Of a DNA stretch of 64,000 nt, positions 18,081 to 27,265 are shown one piece after another. Source of the DNA: Acidobacteriota bacterium (GTDB lineage: Bacteria > Acidobacteriota > Terriglobia > Terriglobales > Acidobacteriaceae); contig JAJZIJ010000001.1 in the NCBI GenBank assembly GCA_021810625.1, positions 1 to 64,000 of the forward strand, given 5' to 3'. The notes under the pieces were generated by a model, which saw only the letters and a list, made by a program, of their open reading frames with translations, did not search any database and was not told where the DNA came from. Both the position numbers and the translations under genes were made by a program. Each line of letters begins with the position of its first letter. Within the stretch, counting starts at the first letter, position 1.

Positions 18081-18998
18081 TCAATCTACCACGAAAACGG
18101 GCTTGGCTCTGCGTGAAAAACTCCCGTCCAACGCGGCCTCTATGACTTGCGCCGCGCCATCTTCCTCATTGCTGGCTGCAATTCGCCAACCGTTCGCTGC
18201 TGCCAGCGTATGCATCTCCGGCGCAGCATTGGACATCAGCACCGGACATCCGCTCCAGGCCAGCATGTCGGCATCATTCATGTTGTCTCCCAACGCCAGC
18301 ACTTGCGCGGAGGAAATCCCTTGCGCCGTCGCCACGCGCTCCAGCGCCCGACCTTTGGAACACGCCGCAGACAGCAGATCAACAATGCAGAGATCGCGTA
18401 TCGCATACTCCGTGCGATGAATCGAAATGGCGGCGCGCAGATTCCGCGCCTCTGGCACATCGGAATCCAGCACGGCGAGAGCCGCCGTCATCCGCTCCAG
18501 CGTGCCGCAAAGCATCCCTTGCACGGGAGCCTCGCCCGCTGCAAACGCCGCTTCCAGTGGAGTTACCGTGGCAATCTCATGCACATTCGACTCCACCCAT
18601 TTCGCAATGCTGCGGTGCAGCGTGGTCAGTCGCTCCACCACCATCGCGCCAGGGCCGGTGCGGTCAAAGGTAAAGAGCATGGCATCGCGAAACTCCGCCA
18701 AGTGGTCGCACAATTGCCGCGCTGCTTCGACAGGCATCCGATGGCGCTCGATCAACGTCCCTTCCATCGTGCGCGTGACTGCGCCGTTGGAGGTAATCAG
18801 CACCGTATCCGCGCGCAAACCTGCGTTCGCCAGCACCTGCGCGGTAAAGCTCTGGCGGCGTCCGGTGGCAAAGACCAGAAACACCCCTGCCCGCTCAGCG
18901 GCGCGCAACGCAGCCACGGTTCGCGCGTTCAACTGGCCGTTGGGAGCAAGCAAGGTGCCATCCAGGTCGGCGGCGATCAGGCGGATCGGATCGGACAT
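18081..18998 (-). CDS. Cof-type HAD hydrolase
   Basis: 305 residues from ATG 18998 (MSDPIRLIAADLDGTLL). The start gives DxD at D11/D13; an upstream in-frame extension of 24 residues has no family similarity and was rejected. Motif IV is VLALGDNMNDADMLAWSG near the C-terminus, with the Lys of motif III in the SKGRALERVA region. The large C2 cap places it in the Cof/YbiV group of phosphosugar or flavin-nucleotide phosphatases. The substrate is unknown. It is the first gene of the four-gene minus-strand run and is divergent from the alanyl-tRNA editing fragment. Confidence 0.87.
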   Translation of the reverse strand: MSDPIRLIAADLDGTLLAPNGQLNARTVAALRAAERAGVFLVFATGRRQSFTAQVLANAGLRADTVLITSNGAVTRTMEGTLIERHRMPVEAARQLCDHLAEFRDAMLFTFDRTGPGAMVVERLTTLHRSIAKWVESNVHEIATVTPLEAAFAAGEAPVQGMLCGTLERMTAALAVLDSDVPEARNLRAAISIHRTEYAIRDLCIVDLLSAACSKGRALERVATAQGISSAQVLALGDNMNDADMLAWSGCPVLMSNAAPEMHTLAAANGWRIAASNEEDGAAQVIEAALDGSFSRRAKPVFVVD

Positions 18999-19068
18999 AC
19001 TTTGAGTGTAAGCGGAGAACGTACTACGCTGAAGAGGTGGCCGCAATCTTCCACTTGAAAATACATCC

Positions 19069-19404
19069 ATGACCGAATGCCTCTACAAGATCGACCCGCT
19101 GCTGACGCGCTTTGATGCCGTCGTCACCGATATTCAGGAATTTTCCCACGCCAATGGCCAAACGTTCTGGCGCATGACGCTGAATCGCACGGCTTTTACT
19201 CCCACATGCGCCGCGCCACAGGGCGATGTTTCTTCGACAAGAGGCCGCCTCATCGCCACCGCGCGCAGTGGCGCGGAGCTGACCGCAGAGATCATCCATA
19301 TTGAGGAAGATACTGCCGGACAAGTCTGGCACCACACTGTCAAACCTTTGCAAGTGGGAACAATAGTTCGCGGCGAGGTGGATACGCCAAGCCCCCGCGC
19401 ATAA
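19069..19404 (+). CDS. truncated alanyl-tRNA editing protein (N-terminal part only)
   Basis: 111 residues. The pattern TRFDAVVTDI, then MTLNRTAFTPT, then a weak VGTIVRGEVD end matches the N-terminal beta-barrel domain of AlaX/AlaRS-editing proteins (usual text LDRTAFYPTSGGQ). Here the Gly-rich stretch is degraded to CAAPQGD. The zinc/editing domain with HxxxH, normally starting right after RGEVDW, is absent, and the frame stops after SPRA. No continuation was found in other frames downstream. It is probably a decaying gene or a repurposed RNA-binding remnant. The full enzyme would clear Ser-tRNA(Ala). Confidence 0.6.
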   Translation: MTECLYKIDPLLTRFDAVVTDIQEFSHANGQTFWRMTLNRTAFTPTCAAPQGDVSSTRGRLIATARSGAELTAEIIHIEEDTAGQVWHHTVKPLQVGTIVRGEVDTPSPRA

Positions 19405-19493
19405 ATCCATTCCACTGTGGACTGCAAGCAAAAAAAAATCTCTTGCATTAAAAATTTTCGGCATTCCCTCCCGGTACACTGATTAAGGAATCT

Positions 19494-20477
19494 ATGCGAA
19501 TTCTCACGCTGTTCACGCTCGCGACTTCCCTGCTGGCTACATCTTTGGCCTGTGCGCAAAACCAACAAATCCTCGCAAGCAACAGCAGCACGATGGAAGC
19601 TGTTGTCCCGTCCACGACCGCCATCCTGCCGCCGTCAAGCGCATCAACTCCCGCTCTCACGTCCACTCCCGCAGCCGCGCAGCAAAACGCGCAGGTCATC
19701 TGCGGCATCACGCATCTGGTGCGCTGCATTCAAGACCTCGGCGAAGACGATAAAGGAATCTTCACCAGCCCGCTGCATGTAAAAGCAACCGATGCCTACT
19801 GGCTGGCACCGATGGGCGCGGCCACAGGGCTGGCCCTTGCCTACGATGCCGATGCGCAGCAGCTTCTCGGTGTCGATACCAGCCGTATCAACACGGCGAA
19901 CAATATCTCGATCATGGGAGAATTCTTTGTAGCGGGCGGCGAGAGCGCAGGCATTTACTTTGCCGGTCTGGCGTGGAAAAACTCCAAGCTGGCCGAGACA
20001 GGCCGTCTGGCGGCAGAGACCATCATTGATTCTGGCACCGTCACGCTGGGCCTGAAGCTGGCAACCAATCGCCAGCGCCCCTACAACGGAACAGGGAATG
20101 GGCCTTTCTGGACTAACCCACGGTCTGGCTGGACGTGGGACTCCTCCTTTCCTTCTGGTCATGCCACGGCCAGCATGTCTATTGCGCGTGTGGTCGCAGG
20201 CGAATATCCGCACTGGTACGTGATTGCGCCCGCTTACGCATTTGCGGAAACTGTCAGCATCTGCCGGGTGCTGGGCCGGGATCATTTCCCCTCGGATGTG
20301 CTGGTTGGCCAGACCATCGGCTTCCTCGTTGGTAATTATGTTCTCAACCATCGCGCCTTGTATCGCCCCGGAAAGAAGGGCGCAATGGCGCGAATGATGA
20401 ACAGCGTCACGCCCATCGTCGATCCATCCACGCAGACAATGGGCGCAGTCATCTCCATCCCTGTGGGTCGCCAGTAG
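19494..20477 (+). CDS. PAP2 family phosphatase, exported
   Basis: 327 residues with a signal peptide (hydrophobic 4-20), then a Ser/Thr/Pro-rich segment. The three PAP2 motifs are complete: KLATNRQRP (K188-P196, KX6RP), PSGH at 220-223, and RVLGRDHFPSD (R258, H264, D268). Such enzymes dephosphorylate lipid phosphates such as undecaprenyl pyrophosphate or phosphatidic acid. The domain lies in the periplasm or membrane, and the substrate is not determined. The gene converges with the kelch gene through a shared hairpin terminator. Confidence 0.87.
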   Translation: MRILTLFTLATSLLATSLACAQNQQILASNSSTMEAVVPSTTAILPPSSASTPALTSTPAAAQQNAQVICGITHLVRCIQDLGEDDKGIFTSPLHVKATDAYWLAPMGAATGLALAYDADAQQLLGVDTSRINTANNISIMGEFFVAGGESAGIYFAGLAWKNSKLAETGRLAAETIIDSGTVTLGLKLATNRQRPYNGTGNGPFWTNPRSGWTWDSSFPSGHATASMSIARVVAGEYPHWYVIAPAYAFAETVSICRVLGRDHFPSDVLVGQTIGFLVGNYVLNHRALYRPGKKGAMARMMNSVTPIVDPSTQTMGAVISIPVGRQ

Positions 20478-20487
20478 CGGGATAACA

Positions 20488-20515
20488 CCTTGGGGTCTGC
20501 TCCTAAGACCCCAGG
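20488..20515. terminator. bidirectional hairpin terminator
   Basis: TGGGGTCT (20491-20498) pairs with AGACCCCA (20506-20513) across a short loop, with a further C-G pair outside. It lies between the convergent PAP2 and kelch stops. There is no clear T run on either side, so the strength is uncertain. Confidence 0.5.
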
Positions 20516-20523
20516 ACAATTAC

Positions 20524-22029
20524 CTATGGCTGGTAGCGCCAGAGATCATTGAGATCGCCACTCGTGTTGGTCGAACCGGTTCCATCCCCACCAAAGAGCC
20601 AGAGGTTGCCACTGCTATCCATCCAACTTACTGCGCCAGATCGCGCTCCAGGAGTGTTCGTGGCAGCGGCGACACCCAGCGTGCCGTAAACACCGGAGTT
20701 AGAATTCACATTCGTACTCGCCGCATTGCTACCGCTCATCCATGTCCACATCTTACTTGTGAGATTGAACTTCCAGAGGTCGTTAAGGTTGCCCTCCCTT
20801 CCGGTCGAATCAAAACCGTAGCCTCCAAAAAGCCAGAAGTTGCCACTGCTATCCATCCAACTCATTGCGCCTCCTCGGCCTCCGGGAATATTGCTTGGAG
20901 CGGCAGTGCCCTCCGTCCCGTACACACCAGAATGGCCACTGCCTGTTGCGCCCACCGTGCTGCTGCCGCTCATCCAAGCCCACATCTTGCTTGTGAGATT
21001 GAACTCCCAGAGGTCGTTGAGCTGTCCCTGCGTTCCGGTCGAATCAAAACCAGTTCCTCCAAAGAGCCAGAGGTTGCCGCTGCCGTCCGTCCAAGTGACA
21101 GAACCAGATCGACCTCCTGGAACATTGCTGGCAGCAGGAGTGCCCAGCGCGCCGTAAACACCGGGTTGACCACCAAACTGACTCGGCACTGTGTTGCTGC
21201 CACTCATCCAAGTCCACTCTTTGGTCTGGGGGTTGAATTCCCATAGGTCGTTAAGCTGGCCTATCGTTCCGGTCAAATCCGCGCCAGTCCCACCAAAGAG
21301 CCAGAGGTTGCCACTGTTGTCTGTCCAGCTTGCGGAATATATCCGAACTCCGGGAATATTGCTGGAATTGGGAATACCCTGTGTGCCGTAGAAACGCGTT
21401 GCATTCACCGCAGTGCTACTACCGTTTACCCAGGTCCAGGTCTTGGCGGCTGAGTTGAACTCCCAGAGATCGTTGAGATAGCTGTTCGCTCCGATTGAAT
21501 CATAACCTTGGCCTCCAAAGAGCCAGAAATTGCCGCTGAGATCTCTCCAACTGACGGATCCGTACCGTGCTCCCGGAATGTTCGTGGTAGAAGGGACACC
21601 GAGCGTCCCGTAGACACCGACTGCATTTGCCGTGTTACTCCCGCCCACCCACATCCAAGTATTTGTGGCTGGGTTGAACTCCCAGAGATCGTTGAGGGAT
21701 ATCGTCGTTCCGGTCGACATGTTAATGACTGTACCGCCCAAAAGCCAGAAGTTGCCGCTGTTGTCCGTCCAACTGACGGCGGCACCTCGTGCTCCCGGAA
21801 CGTTCGTGGTGGAGGGAGTGTTTTGCGTACCATAGACACCCGGTGCGCTCGGCGTATTGCTGCCGCCCATCCATGTCCATTTTCCTTGGGCTGCACCGGA
21901 GGAATTTGATGTGCTGCTCGCGCTCCCGCCACAGGCAGTGAGAAGAATCGGAATAAAGAGAGCAAAGATCGCGGATAGGCTCAGCAGCACGCGCAGCAGC
22001 ACTTTGGAGGAACGATGCGAGATAGGCAT
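20524..22029 (-). CDS. kelch-repeat lipoprotein
   Basis: 501 residues. The N-terminus has a signal peptide with lipobox LLTACGG, predicting lipidation and membrane anchoring. About 450 residues form six near-identical units of roughly 75 residues, each with GVYGT, PGxR, SWxDxSGNxWLFGG and NDLWEFN (the last as NDLWRYQP). This is a kelch-type beta-propeller, six blades if each unit is one blade. Kelch lipoproteins are usually ligand-binding or surface proteins; no catalytic residue is claimed. AAAGG lies 9 bases before the ATG. The tandem DNA repeats make this locus prone to unit-number change. Confidence 0.85.
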   Translation of the reverse strand: MPISHRSSKVLLRVLLSLSAIFALFIPILLTACGGSASSTSNSSGAAQGKWTWMGGSNTPSAPGVYGTQNTPSTTNVPGARGAAVSWTDNSGNFWLLGGTVINMSTGTTISLNDLWEFNPATNTWMWVGGSNTANAVGVYGTLGVPSTTNIPGARYGSVSWRDLSGNFWLFGGQGYDSIGANSYLNDLWEFNSAAKTWTWVNGSSTAVNATRFYGTQGIPNSSNIPGVRIYSASWTDNSGNLWLFGGTGADLTGTIGQLNDLWEFNPQTKEWTWMSGSNTVPSQFGGQPGVYGALGTPAASNVPGGRSGSVTWTDGSGNLWLFGGTGFDSTGTQGQLNDLWEFNLTSKMWAWMSGSSTVGATGSGHSGVYGTEGTAAPSNIPGGRGGAMSWMDSSGNFWLFGGYGFDSTGREGNLNDLWKFNLTSKMWTWMSGSNAASTNVNSNSGVYGTLGVAAATNTPGARSGAVSWMDSSGNLWLFGGDGTGSTNTSGDLNDLWRYQP

Positions 22030-22126
22030 CTATGCACCTTTCAGATACTTGGGAGTAAAGACGGATTTATTGTACCCTTCCCCCCTCGAATTTATGTCAA
22101 CAATAATTTTTAGAAATGCAAGGTGC

Positions 22127-22152
22127 CCTCGGTCTCGATTTTGAAACCGAGG
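22127..22152 (-). terminator. hairpin after xylulokinase
   Basis: CCTCGGT (22127-22133) pairs with ACCGAGG (22146-22152). The hairpin lies 30 bases past the stop codon of the minus-strand xylulokinase gene. The T run that follows on that strand is weak and displaced. Confidence 0.4.
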
Positions 22153-22182
22153 ATACAGCACACTCCCACAGGAACGTCATTT

Positions 22183-23661
22183 CTACCGCAGACTCCGCAG
22201 CGCGGGATAGATTTTTCTGTACGCCGCATAGCCCTGCTCATACACTGCGCGCGCAGCGGCCTGCGGCTCCCGATGCTCAGCCACATGGAGAGCCATCTCG
22301 CAGGCTGCATCAACATCCTTCCACGCGCCTGCGCCCACGCCCGCCAGCAGCGCTGCGCCAAACGCGCCGCCCTCCTCGGCAGTCAGAATCTCGACGGGAT
22401 GGCCATAAATATCAGCCTGCATCTGTCGCCAGAGCGCGCTGCGCGCGCCACCGCCGCCCAGCCGCACTCGGCCATGCACTGGAATTCCCAACTCCGCAAA
22501 GAGCGTGAATGTATCGCGCAAGCTGTAGGTCACGCCCTCCAGCACCGCCCGCGTCAGATGCGCTTGTCCATGCGCCGCCGTCAGGCCGACAAAGGCCGCG
22601 CGCGCCTCCGGGTCAAGATGCGGCGCGCGCTCACCCATCAGATACGGTGCCCAGAAAAGTCCATCACTGCCTGCTGGAATCTGCGCCGCAAGCTGGCTGA
22701 GCGCGTCATACGAAGTGCCGGGACGAAATGTATCGCGATACCAGCGCAACGACAGCCCTGCCGCCTGCGTCACGCCCATCACATGCCAGCGGCCCGGCAC
22801 GGCATGGCAGAAGGTGTGCAGCCGTCCGTCGGGATCATGCACTGGACGATCCGTTGCGGCAAAGACCACGCCGGAGGTGCCAATGGTCGCGCTCACCGAT
22901 CCGGGCTTCAGAATCCCCATGCCCACGGCACCTGCGCCCTGATCGCCCGCGCCAGCCACAATCGGCGTACCTGCCAGCAGCCCGGTTCGCGCTGCTGCCT
23001 CCGCGCTAATCCTGGCGCAGATTTCCGGGGATTCAAATAATTCCGGCAGCCAGGTCAGCGGAACTCCAGCCGCCTGCGCGACCTCCTTCGACCAGCGGCG
23101 ATGCGCCACATCCAGCAGCAATGTGCCAGAGGCCTCCTGCACATCCATCGCGTAGGTTCCGCTCAAACAAAAGCGCACATAATCCTTGGGACAGAGCAAA
23201 TGCGCCACGCGGGCAAAGATCTCCGGCTCGTTATCGCGCACCCACAGCAACTTGGTGAGAGTGAAATTCGGTAGAGCGGGATTGCAGGTCAACTCGATCA
23301 ACCGCGCGCGGCCCAGCGTTTGATGCAGCCAGTCGCATTGCGGCGCGCTGCGCGTATCGCACCAGATCAGCGCGGGCCGCAACACTGCGCCCGCTGCATC
23401 CAGCAGCACCGCGCCGTGCATCTGCCCGGTCAATCCCACGCAGGCAATCGCGCTGGCTGGCTGGCCGCTGGCCGCGAGCACAGCGCGGATGGATTCCTGC
23501 GCGGCGCGATCCCAGTCGGCTGGGTCTTGTTCCGCCCAGCCAGTGGAGATGGAGCGAAAGGGCGCATGTTCGCTGGCTGTGGAGGCAATCACCTTTCCCG
23601 TTGCATCCACCAAAACCGCGCGCGTGCCGCCCGTGCCAATATCCATTCCAAGAAAGAACAA
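22183..23661 (-). CDS. xylB: xylulokinase
   Basis: 492 residues of the FGGY carbohydrate kinase family. It phosphorylates D-xylulose to xylulose 5-phosphate. Motifs: GMDIGTGGTRAVLVD near residue 5, VGLTGQMHGAVLLD near 80 (the xylulokinase MHG signature), WCDTRS, and GAGDQGAGAVGMG about mid-protein. The TTG at 23661 is the preferred start, with GAAGGGGG 8 bases upstream and FFLGMDIGTG immediately after it. A GTG at 23698-23700 would add 13 unrelated residues. It is divergent from lolC. No xylose isomerase is in the window, so use of xylose or xylulose cannot be judged locally. Confidence 0.88.
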   Translation of the reverse strand: MFFLGMDIGTGGTRAVLVDATGKVIASTASEHAPFRSISTGWAEQDPADWDRAAQESIRAVLAASGQPASAIACVGLTGQMHGAVLLDAAGAVLRPALIWCDTRSAPQCDWLHQTLGRARLIELTCNPALPNFTLTKLLWVRDNEPEIFARVAHLLCPKDYVRFCLSGTYAMDVQEASGTLLLDVAHRRWSKEVAQAAGVPLTWLPELFESPEICARISAEAAARTGLLAGTPIVAGAGDQGAGAVGMGILKPGSVSATIGTSGVVFAATDRPVHDPDGRLHTFCHAVPGRWHVMGVTQAAGLSLRWYRDTFRPGTSYDALSQLAAQIPAGSDGLFWAPYLMGERAPHLDPEARAAFVGLTAAHGQAHLTRAVLEGVTYSLRDTFTLFAELGIPVHGRVRLGGGGARSALWRQMQADIYGHPVEILTAEEGGAFGAALLAGVGAGAWKDVDAACEMALHVAEHREPQAAARAVYEQGYAAYRKIYPALRSLR

Positions 23662-23787
23662 GCTGTTTCCCCCTTCAGAAATATCCTGTACCAAATCCAC
23701 TGTAGAGTAGCCTGGCAGATATTGATATTGAAAGTCAGCAGGAGAAATGCTCTAGGATGGTGCAATAGGAAGAAGATTCCTCCCACC

Positions 23788-25041
23788 ATGCGCTTTGAAC
23801 TCTTTATCGCACGACGTTATCTCCGCGCCAAGCGTCGGCAGGCGGTCGTCGGCATCATTACCGGAATCTCCGTTCTCGGCGTGGCTGCGGGCGTGGCCGC
23901 GCTCATTCTCGCGCTGGCCATCACAAATGGAATGCGCCGCGACCTGCAAGATCGACTGCTCGGCTCCACCGCGCATGTCGAGCTGATGCGCGTGGCCAGC
24001 GACGGCATCGACCACTGGCGCAGCCTGACCGAACGTCTGCGGAGCCTCCCGCACGTCACCGCCGCCGCGCCGGGACTCTATGGGCAAGTGTTGATCTCGC
24101 GTGGCGCGCGCTCTGGCGGCGCGCTCATCAAAGGCATCCTGCCCGATCAGGAGCGTACCGTCAGCGACCTGCTGCAATCGGTCAACGAGGGTAGCGCAAT
24201 GGCGCTCGCTCCCGTTTCCACCAGCGCTTCCACTGCCCCTAATGCCGCAATGCCGCCCGTTGTCATTGGCTCTGACCTTGCGGATTCCATCGGCGCCAAC
24301 GTGGGCGATGCCGTGCTGGTCACCAGCCCGCAGGGTGAACTCACTCCCTTCGGCTTGGTGCCCAAATATGAGAGATTTCAGGTTGTCGGCATTTTCCACT
24401 CCGGCTTCTATCAGTACGATTCCTCCTATGCGCTGGCGCGTCTGGCCGATGTGCAGCGTCTCTTTGGCGAGCCGGATTTGGTCTCCGTCATCAGCTTCAA
24501 GGTGGACGATCTCTACCACGCCGACCGCATCGGGCGCAGCATTGAGGCTGCTGCGGGCAAGGGATTTCTAACCACCAACTGGATGGAACAAAACCGCGAA
24601 CTCTTCCGCGCCCTGCGCCTGGAGCAGATGGTCACCTTCATCGTGATTGGCCTGATTGTCTGCGTGGCCGCGTTGAACATTCTGATCGCGCTCACCATGA
24701 TGGTGATGGAGAAGACCCGCGACATTGCCGTGTTGATGTCCTTCGGCGTGCGCGCCGATCAGGTGCGGCGCATCTTTCTTTGCCAGGGAATGCTCATCAG
24801 CGTGATTGGAACCGCGCTGGGCCTCGTCGTCGGGTACACGCTGGCCTGGGCAGGCGGGCATTACCGCTTCATCCATCTCTCGGCGGAGGTCTACTCCATC
24901 GACTATCTGCCCTTCGCCCCGCGCTGGATCGACGGCGTGATCGTCTCTGCCGTCTCGCTGGGAATTTCGCTGCTGGCCACACTGTACCCTTCCGCCTCCG
25001 CAGCAAAAATCCTTCCCGCCGAAGCGCTGCGGTATGAGTAG
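23788..25041 (+). CDS. lolC: LolC/LolE-type ABC transporter permease
   Basis: 417 residues from ATG 23788 (MRFELFIARRYLRAKRRQAVVGII). Layout: one N-terminal transmembrane segment (ISVLGVAAGVAALILALAI), a large periplasmic MacB-type domain, and three C-terminal segments including MVTFIVIGLIVCVAALNILIAL followed by the coupling region EKTRDIAVLMSFG. LolC/E releases outer-membrane lipoproteins from the inner membrane together with the ATPase LolD. The probable lolD is 2.6 kb downstream, beyond an inserted two-gene cassette. In most genomes the two are adjacent. Earlier in-frame starts overlap the xylulokinase gene and are not family-like. Confidence 0.88.
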   Translation: MRFELFIARRYLRAKRRQAVVGIITGISVLGVAAGVAALILALAITNGMRRDLQDRLLGSTAHVELMRVASDGIDHWRSLTERLRSLPHVTAAAPGLYGQVLISRGARSGGALIKGILPDQERTVSDLLQSVNEGSAMALAPVSTSASTAPNAAMPPVVIGSDLADSIGANVGDAVLVTSPQGELTPFGLVPKYERFQVVGIFHSGFYQYDSSYALARLADVQRLFGEPDLVSVISFKVDDLYHADRIGRSIEAAAGKGFLTTNWMEQNRELFRALRLEQMVTFIVIGLIVCVAALNILIALTMMVMEKTRDIAVLMSFGVRADQVRRIFLCQGMLISVIGTALGLVVGYTLAWAGGHYRFIHLSAEVYSIDYLPFAPRWIDGVIVSAVSLGISLLATLYPSASAAKILPAEALRYE

Positions 25042-25143
25042 GGGAAAAATTAACTGTAGATTTGCTCATCTAAAATTACCGAGATTACACCAAAAGGGCC
25101 GCCTTAACATATACTTTTTTGTGAACACAGAACATTTATTGAA

Positions 25144-26640
25144 ATGCTAACGAGACTACACATCAAGGGCTTCAAGAATCTTGTCGATGTCGACATTCGC
25201 TTTGGCCCTTTCACTTGCATCGCTGGTGCAAATGGTGTCGGTAAATCAAATCTTTTTGATGCCATAGCATTTCTGAGCGCCTTAAGTGAAAAACCTCTGA
25301 TTGATGCCGCTCTCAGCGTGCGAGACGAGGGGGGGAAAACAGGTGACATACGAAACCTATTCCATCGCGTGGCAGACAATTTCGACGAAGAAATGTCCTT
25401 TGAAGCGGAGATGATCATTCCTGAGCACGGGTTTGATGACTTGGGACAACCTGCGGAAGCCACGAGCACATTTCTTAAATATTTCTTAGCACTTCGGTAT
25501 CGACAAGACGAGGGGCAGCGTGCAGTAGGCGGACTCGAAATAATCGAGGAAAAGTTAACACACATCAAGCAACGCGAAGCCAAAAAACAGATACCCTTCA
25601 CCAAGTCAACAGTATGGAAAAATTCTGTGATTTATGGAAAGCGTGGAACGCCGTTCATATCTACTGAAGGAGATACCCTAGGAAGTAGAACCATTAAAAT
25701 CCATCAAGATGGAACGAGCGGGCGTACACGCGCTGTTCTTGCTAAAACTCTACCCCGGACTGTAATTTCTGCGACGAACGCTGCGGAAACACCAACCGCA
25801 ACTTTGGTACGCAGAGAAATGCAGTCTTGGAGACTTCTACAACTGGAACCAAGTTCTCTTCGTGCCCCAGACCCATTTACTTCACCCACGAGACTAGGGA
25901 GTGACGGATCGAATTTAGCTGCGACTCTGTATCGAATGGGAAGAATCAAGGATGCTGATGCCCCAGCATCAAATAGTTCTCGTGGCAATTCTGTATACGC
26001 TAAAGTTGCCAATCGTTTAGCCGAGCTAATCGATGATGTTCGAGAATTACGCATTGACCGTGACGAAAATCGTGAACTACTCACATTATTTGTGTCTGGC
26101 AAAGATGGGACAGCTCACCCAGCGCGTGCGTTGTCGGATGGCACGCTGCGTTTTCTTGCCCTTGCGGTTCTTGAACTCGACCCTGATTCGCAAGGGGTGT
26201 TATGTTTGGAGGAACCTGAAAATGGGATTCATCCAAAGCGCATTCCGTTCATTTTAAATTTATTGCGCGATATATCAGTAAACACGGATGAAGAAGTTGG
26301 AGCCGACAATCCGCTACGCCAGGTAATCATCAACACGCACTCACCAGAAGTCGTGAAGCAAGTCCAGGACAACAGTTTATTGATTGCAGAGCTTAAACAG
26401 GTTTCAAACTCCAATAAGTCGTACAGTGTGCTATCTTTTTCATGCTTGCCGGATACATGGCGCGCTGACATTCCAGAAGCTGAAATAGTGCAGCGTGGTC
26501 GCGTATTGGAATACTTGAATCCTACTCCGGGCGCTAATGAGGCCACGGAACAATCAACCTCGCCTACAAGCAAACCCGTTCGCCTCGTTAAGGATCGCAA
26601 GGACATGCAGCTTCCTTTTCCTTTTTCTAACAATGAGTAA
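25144..26640 (+). CDS. AAA family ATPase (AAA_15/21, OLD-like), putative defence ATPase
   Basis: 498 residues. Walker A is GANGVGKS at residues 28-35 and the signature is LSDGTLRFLAL at 330-340. Walker B is VLCLEEPENGIHP at 352-364, and the switch His lies in NTHSPEVV (397-404). This is the SMC/ABC-like ATPase type found in OLD, PARIS AriA and related defence systems. The C-terminus has no fused Toprim domain. The stop codon overlaps the next gene's start by 8 bases, so the two proteins are coupled. Codon choice and AT richness differ from the flanking GC-rich lol genes, suggesting recent transfer. An anti-phage role is inferred from this context, not shown. Confidence 0.8.
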   Translation: MLTRLHIKGFKNLVDVDIRFGPFTCIAGANGVGKSNLFDAIAFLSALSEKPLIDAALSVRDEGGKTGDIRNLFHRVADNFDEEMSFEAEMIIPEHGFDDLGQPAEATSTFLKYFLALRYRQDEGQRAVGGLEIIEEKLTHIKQREAKKQIPFTKSTVWKNSVIYGKRGTPFISTEGDTLGSRTIKIHQDGTSGRTRAVLAKTLPRTVISATNAAETPTATLVRREMQSWRLLQLEPSSLRAPDPFTSPTRLGSDGSNLAATLYRMGRIKDADAPASNSSRGNSVYAKVANRLAELIDDVRELRIDRDENRELLTLFVSGKDGTAHPARALSDGTLRFLALAVLELDPDSQGVLCLEEPENGIHPKRIPFILNLLRDISVNTDEEVGADNPLRQVIINTHSPEVVKQVQDNSLLIAELKQVSNSNKSYSVLSFSCLPDTWRADIPEAEIVQRGRVLEYLNPTPGANEATEQSTSPTSKPVRLVKDRKDMQLPFPFSNNE

Positions 26641-27265
26641 CCTTCAATACACGTTAGTGACAGATGGGAGTTCCGATAGGGCGCTGATGCCCATTATCGA
26701 CTGGAGCATCAGGTTGCAGGGACACCCCTATGTGATCCAATCGGCTTGGGCTGACTTCGGCCCATTTCGCGTGAAGCCTCGTAGCCTTACTGAAAAATTA
26801 TCTTTGGCGGTAGAACTGTACCCTTGTAATTTATTGTTTGTACATCGGGACTGCGAAACATCCTCAGTAGCTGCCCGACAACAAGAAATCAGTAACGCTG
26901 TATTGAGCGCCTTTCCAAAGGAAAAGGATAGGCCAGTCGTTTGTGTTGTTCCTCAGCGAATGACAGAGGCATGGCTTTTGTTGGATGAAGATGTTATTCG
27001 CCAAGCGTCAGGAAATCCCCGCGGCAGGTCTCCTCTTTCCATTCCAAAATTAAAAGACTTGGAAAAACTTCCCGATCCAAAAGATAAGTTATTTTCACTA
27101 TTAAAAACGGCCTCGGAGCTACAGGGCCGGAGACTGCGCAACCTGAATGTCCATCGCATGGTACACAGAGTCTCTGAATTAATTGATGATTTCTCCCCAC
27201 TCAAAAATCTACCCGCCTTTAGTGAATTTGAAAAACAACTCGTAGGCGCGCTAAAGTCTCTATAG
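26633..27265 (+). CDS. Toprim/DUF4276-like partner protein
   Basis: 210 residues from ATG 26633, inside the AAA stop region (ATGAGTAA overlap). Conserved-looking motifs are DGSSDRA (11-17), LLFVHRDCE (67-75) and RMTEAWLLLDED (109-120). These sit where Toprim-like proteins carry an acidic N-terminal residue and a DxD-type pair. The pattern resembles DUF4276-type proteins that accompany AAA ATPases. A nuclease or RNA/DNA-cleaving effector role is plausible, with the ATPase as sensor. Similarity is judged by eye, so the family name is tentative. It is AT-richer than the flanking genes, like its partner. Confidence 0.6.
   Translation: MSNLQYTLVTDGSSDRALMPIIDWSIRLQGHPYVIQSAWADFGPFRVKPRSLTEKLSLAVELYPCNLLFVHRDCETSSVAARQQEISNAVLSAFPKEKDRPVVCVVPQRMTEAWLLLDEDVIRQASGNPRGRSPLSIPKLKDLEKLPDPKDKLFSLLKTASELQGRRLRNLNVHRMVHRVSELIDDFSPLKNLPAFSEFEKQLVGALKSL

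Noticed and set aside
22123-23040. Long plus-strand open frame across xylulokinase
   Set aside because: It is the reverse strand of a clear FGGY kinase, and its protein is Arg/His-rich with no known motif.
23700-23787. GTG start for xylB upstream of the TTG
   Set aside because: It adds 13 residues without family similarity, and the TTG has a better ribosome site.
25042-25143. Strong promoter of the AAA gene
   Set aside because: TATACT at 25110 has no good -35 at proper spacing; left undefined.
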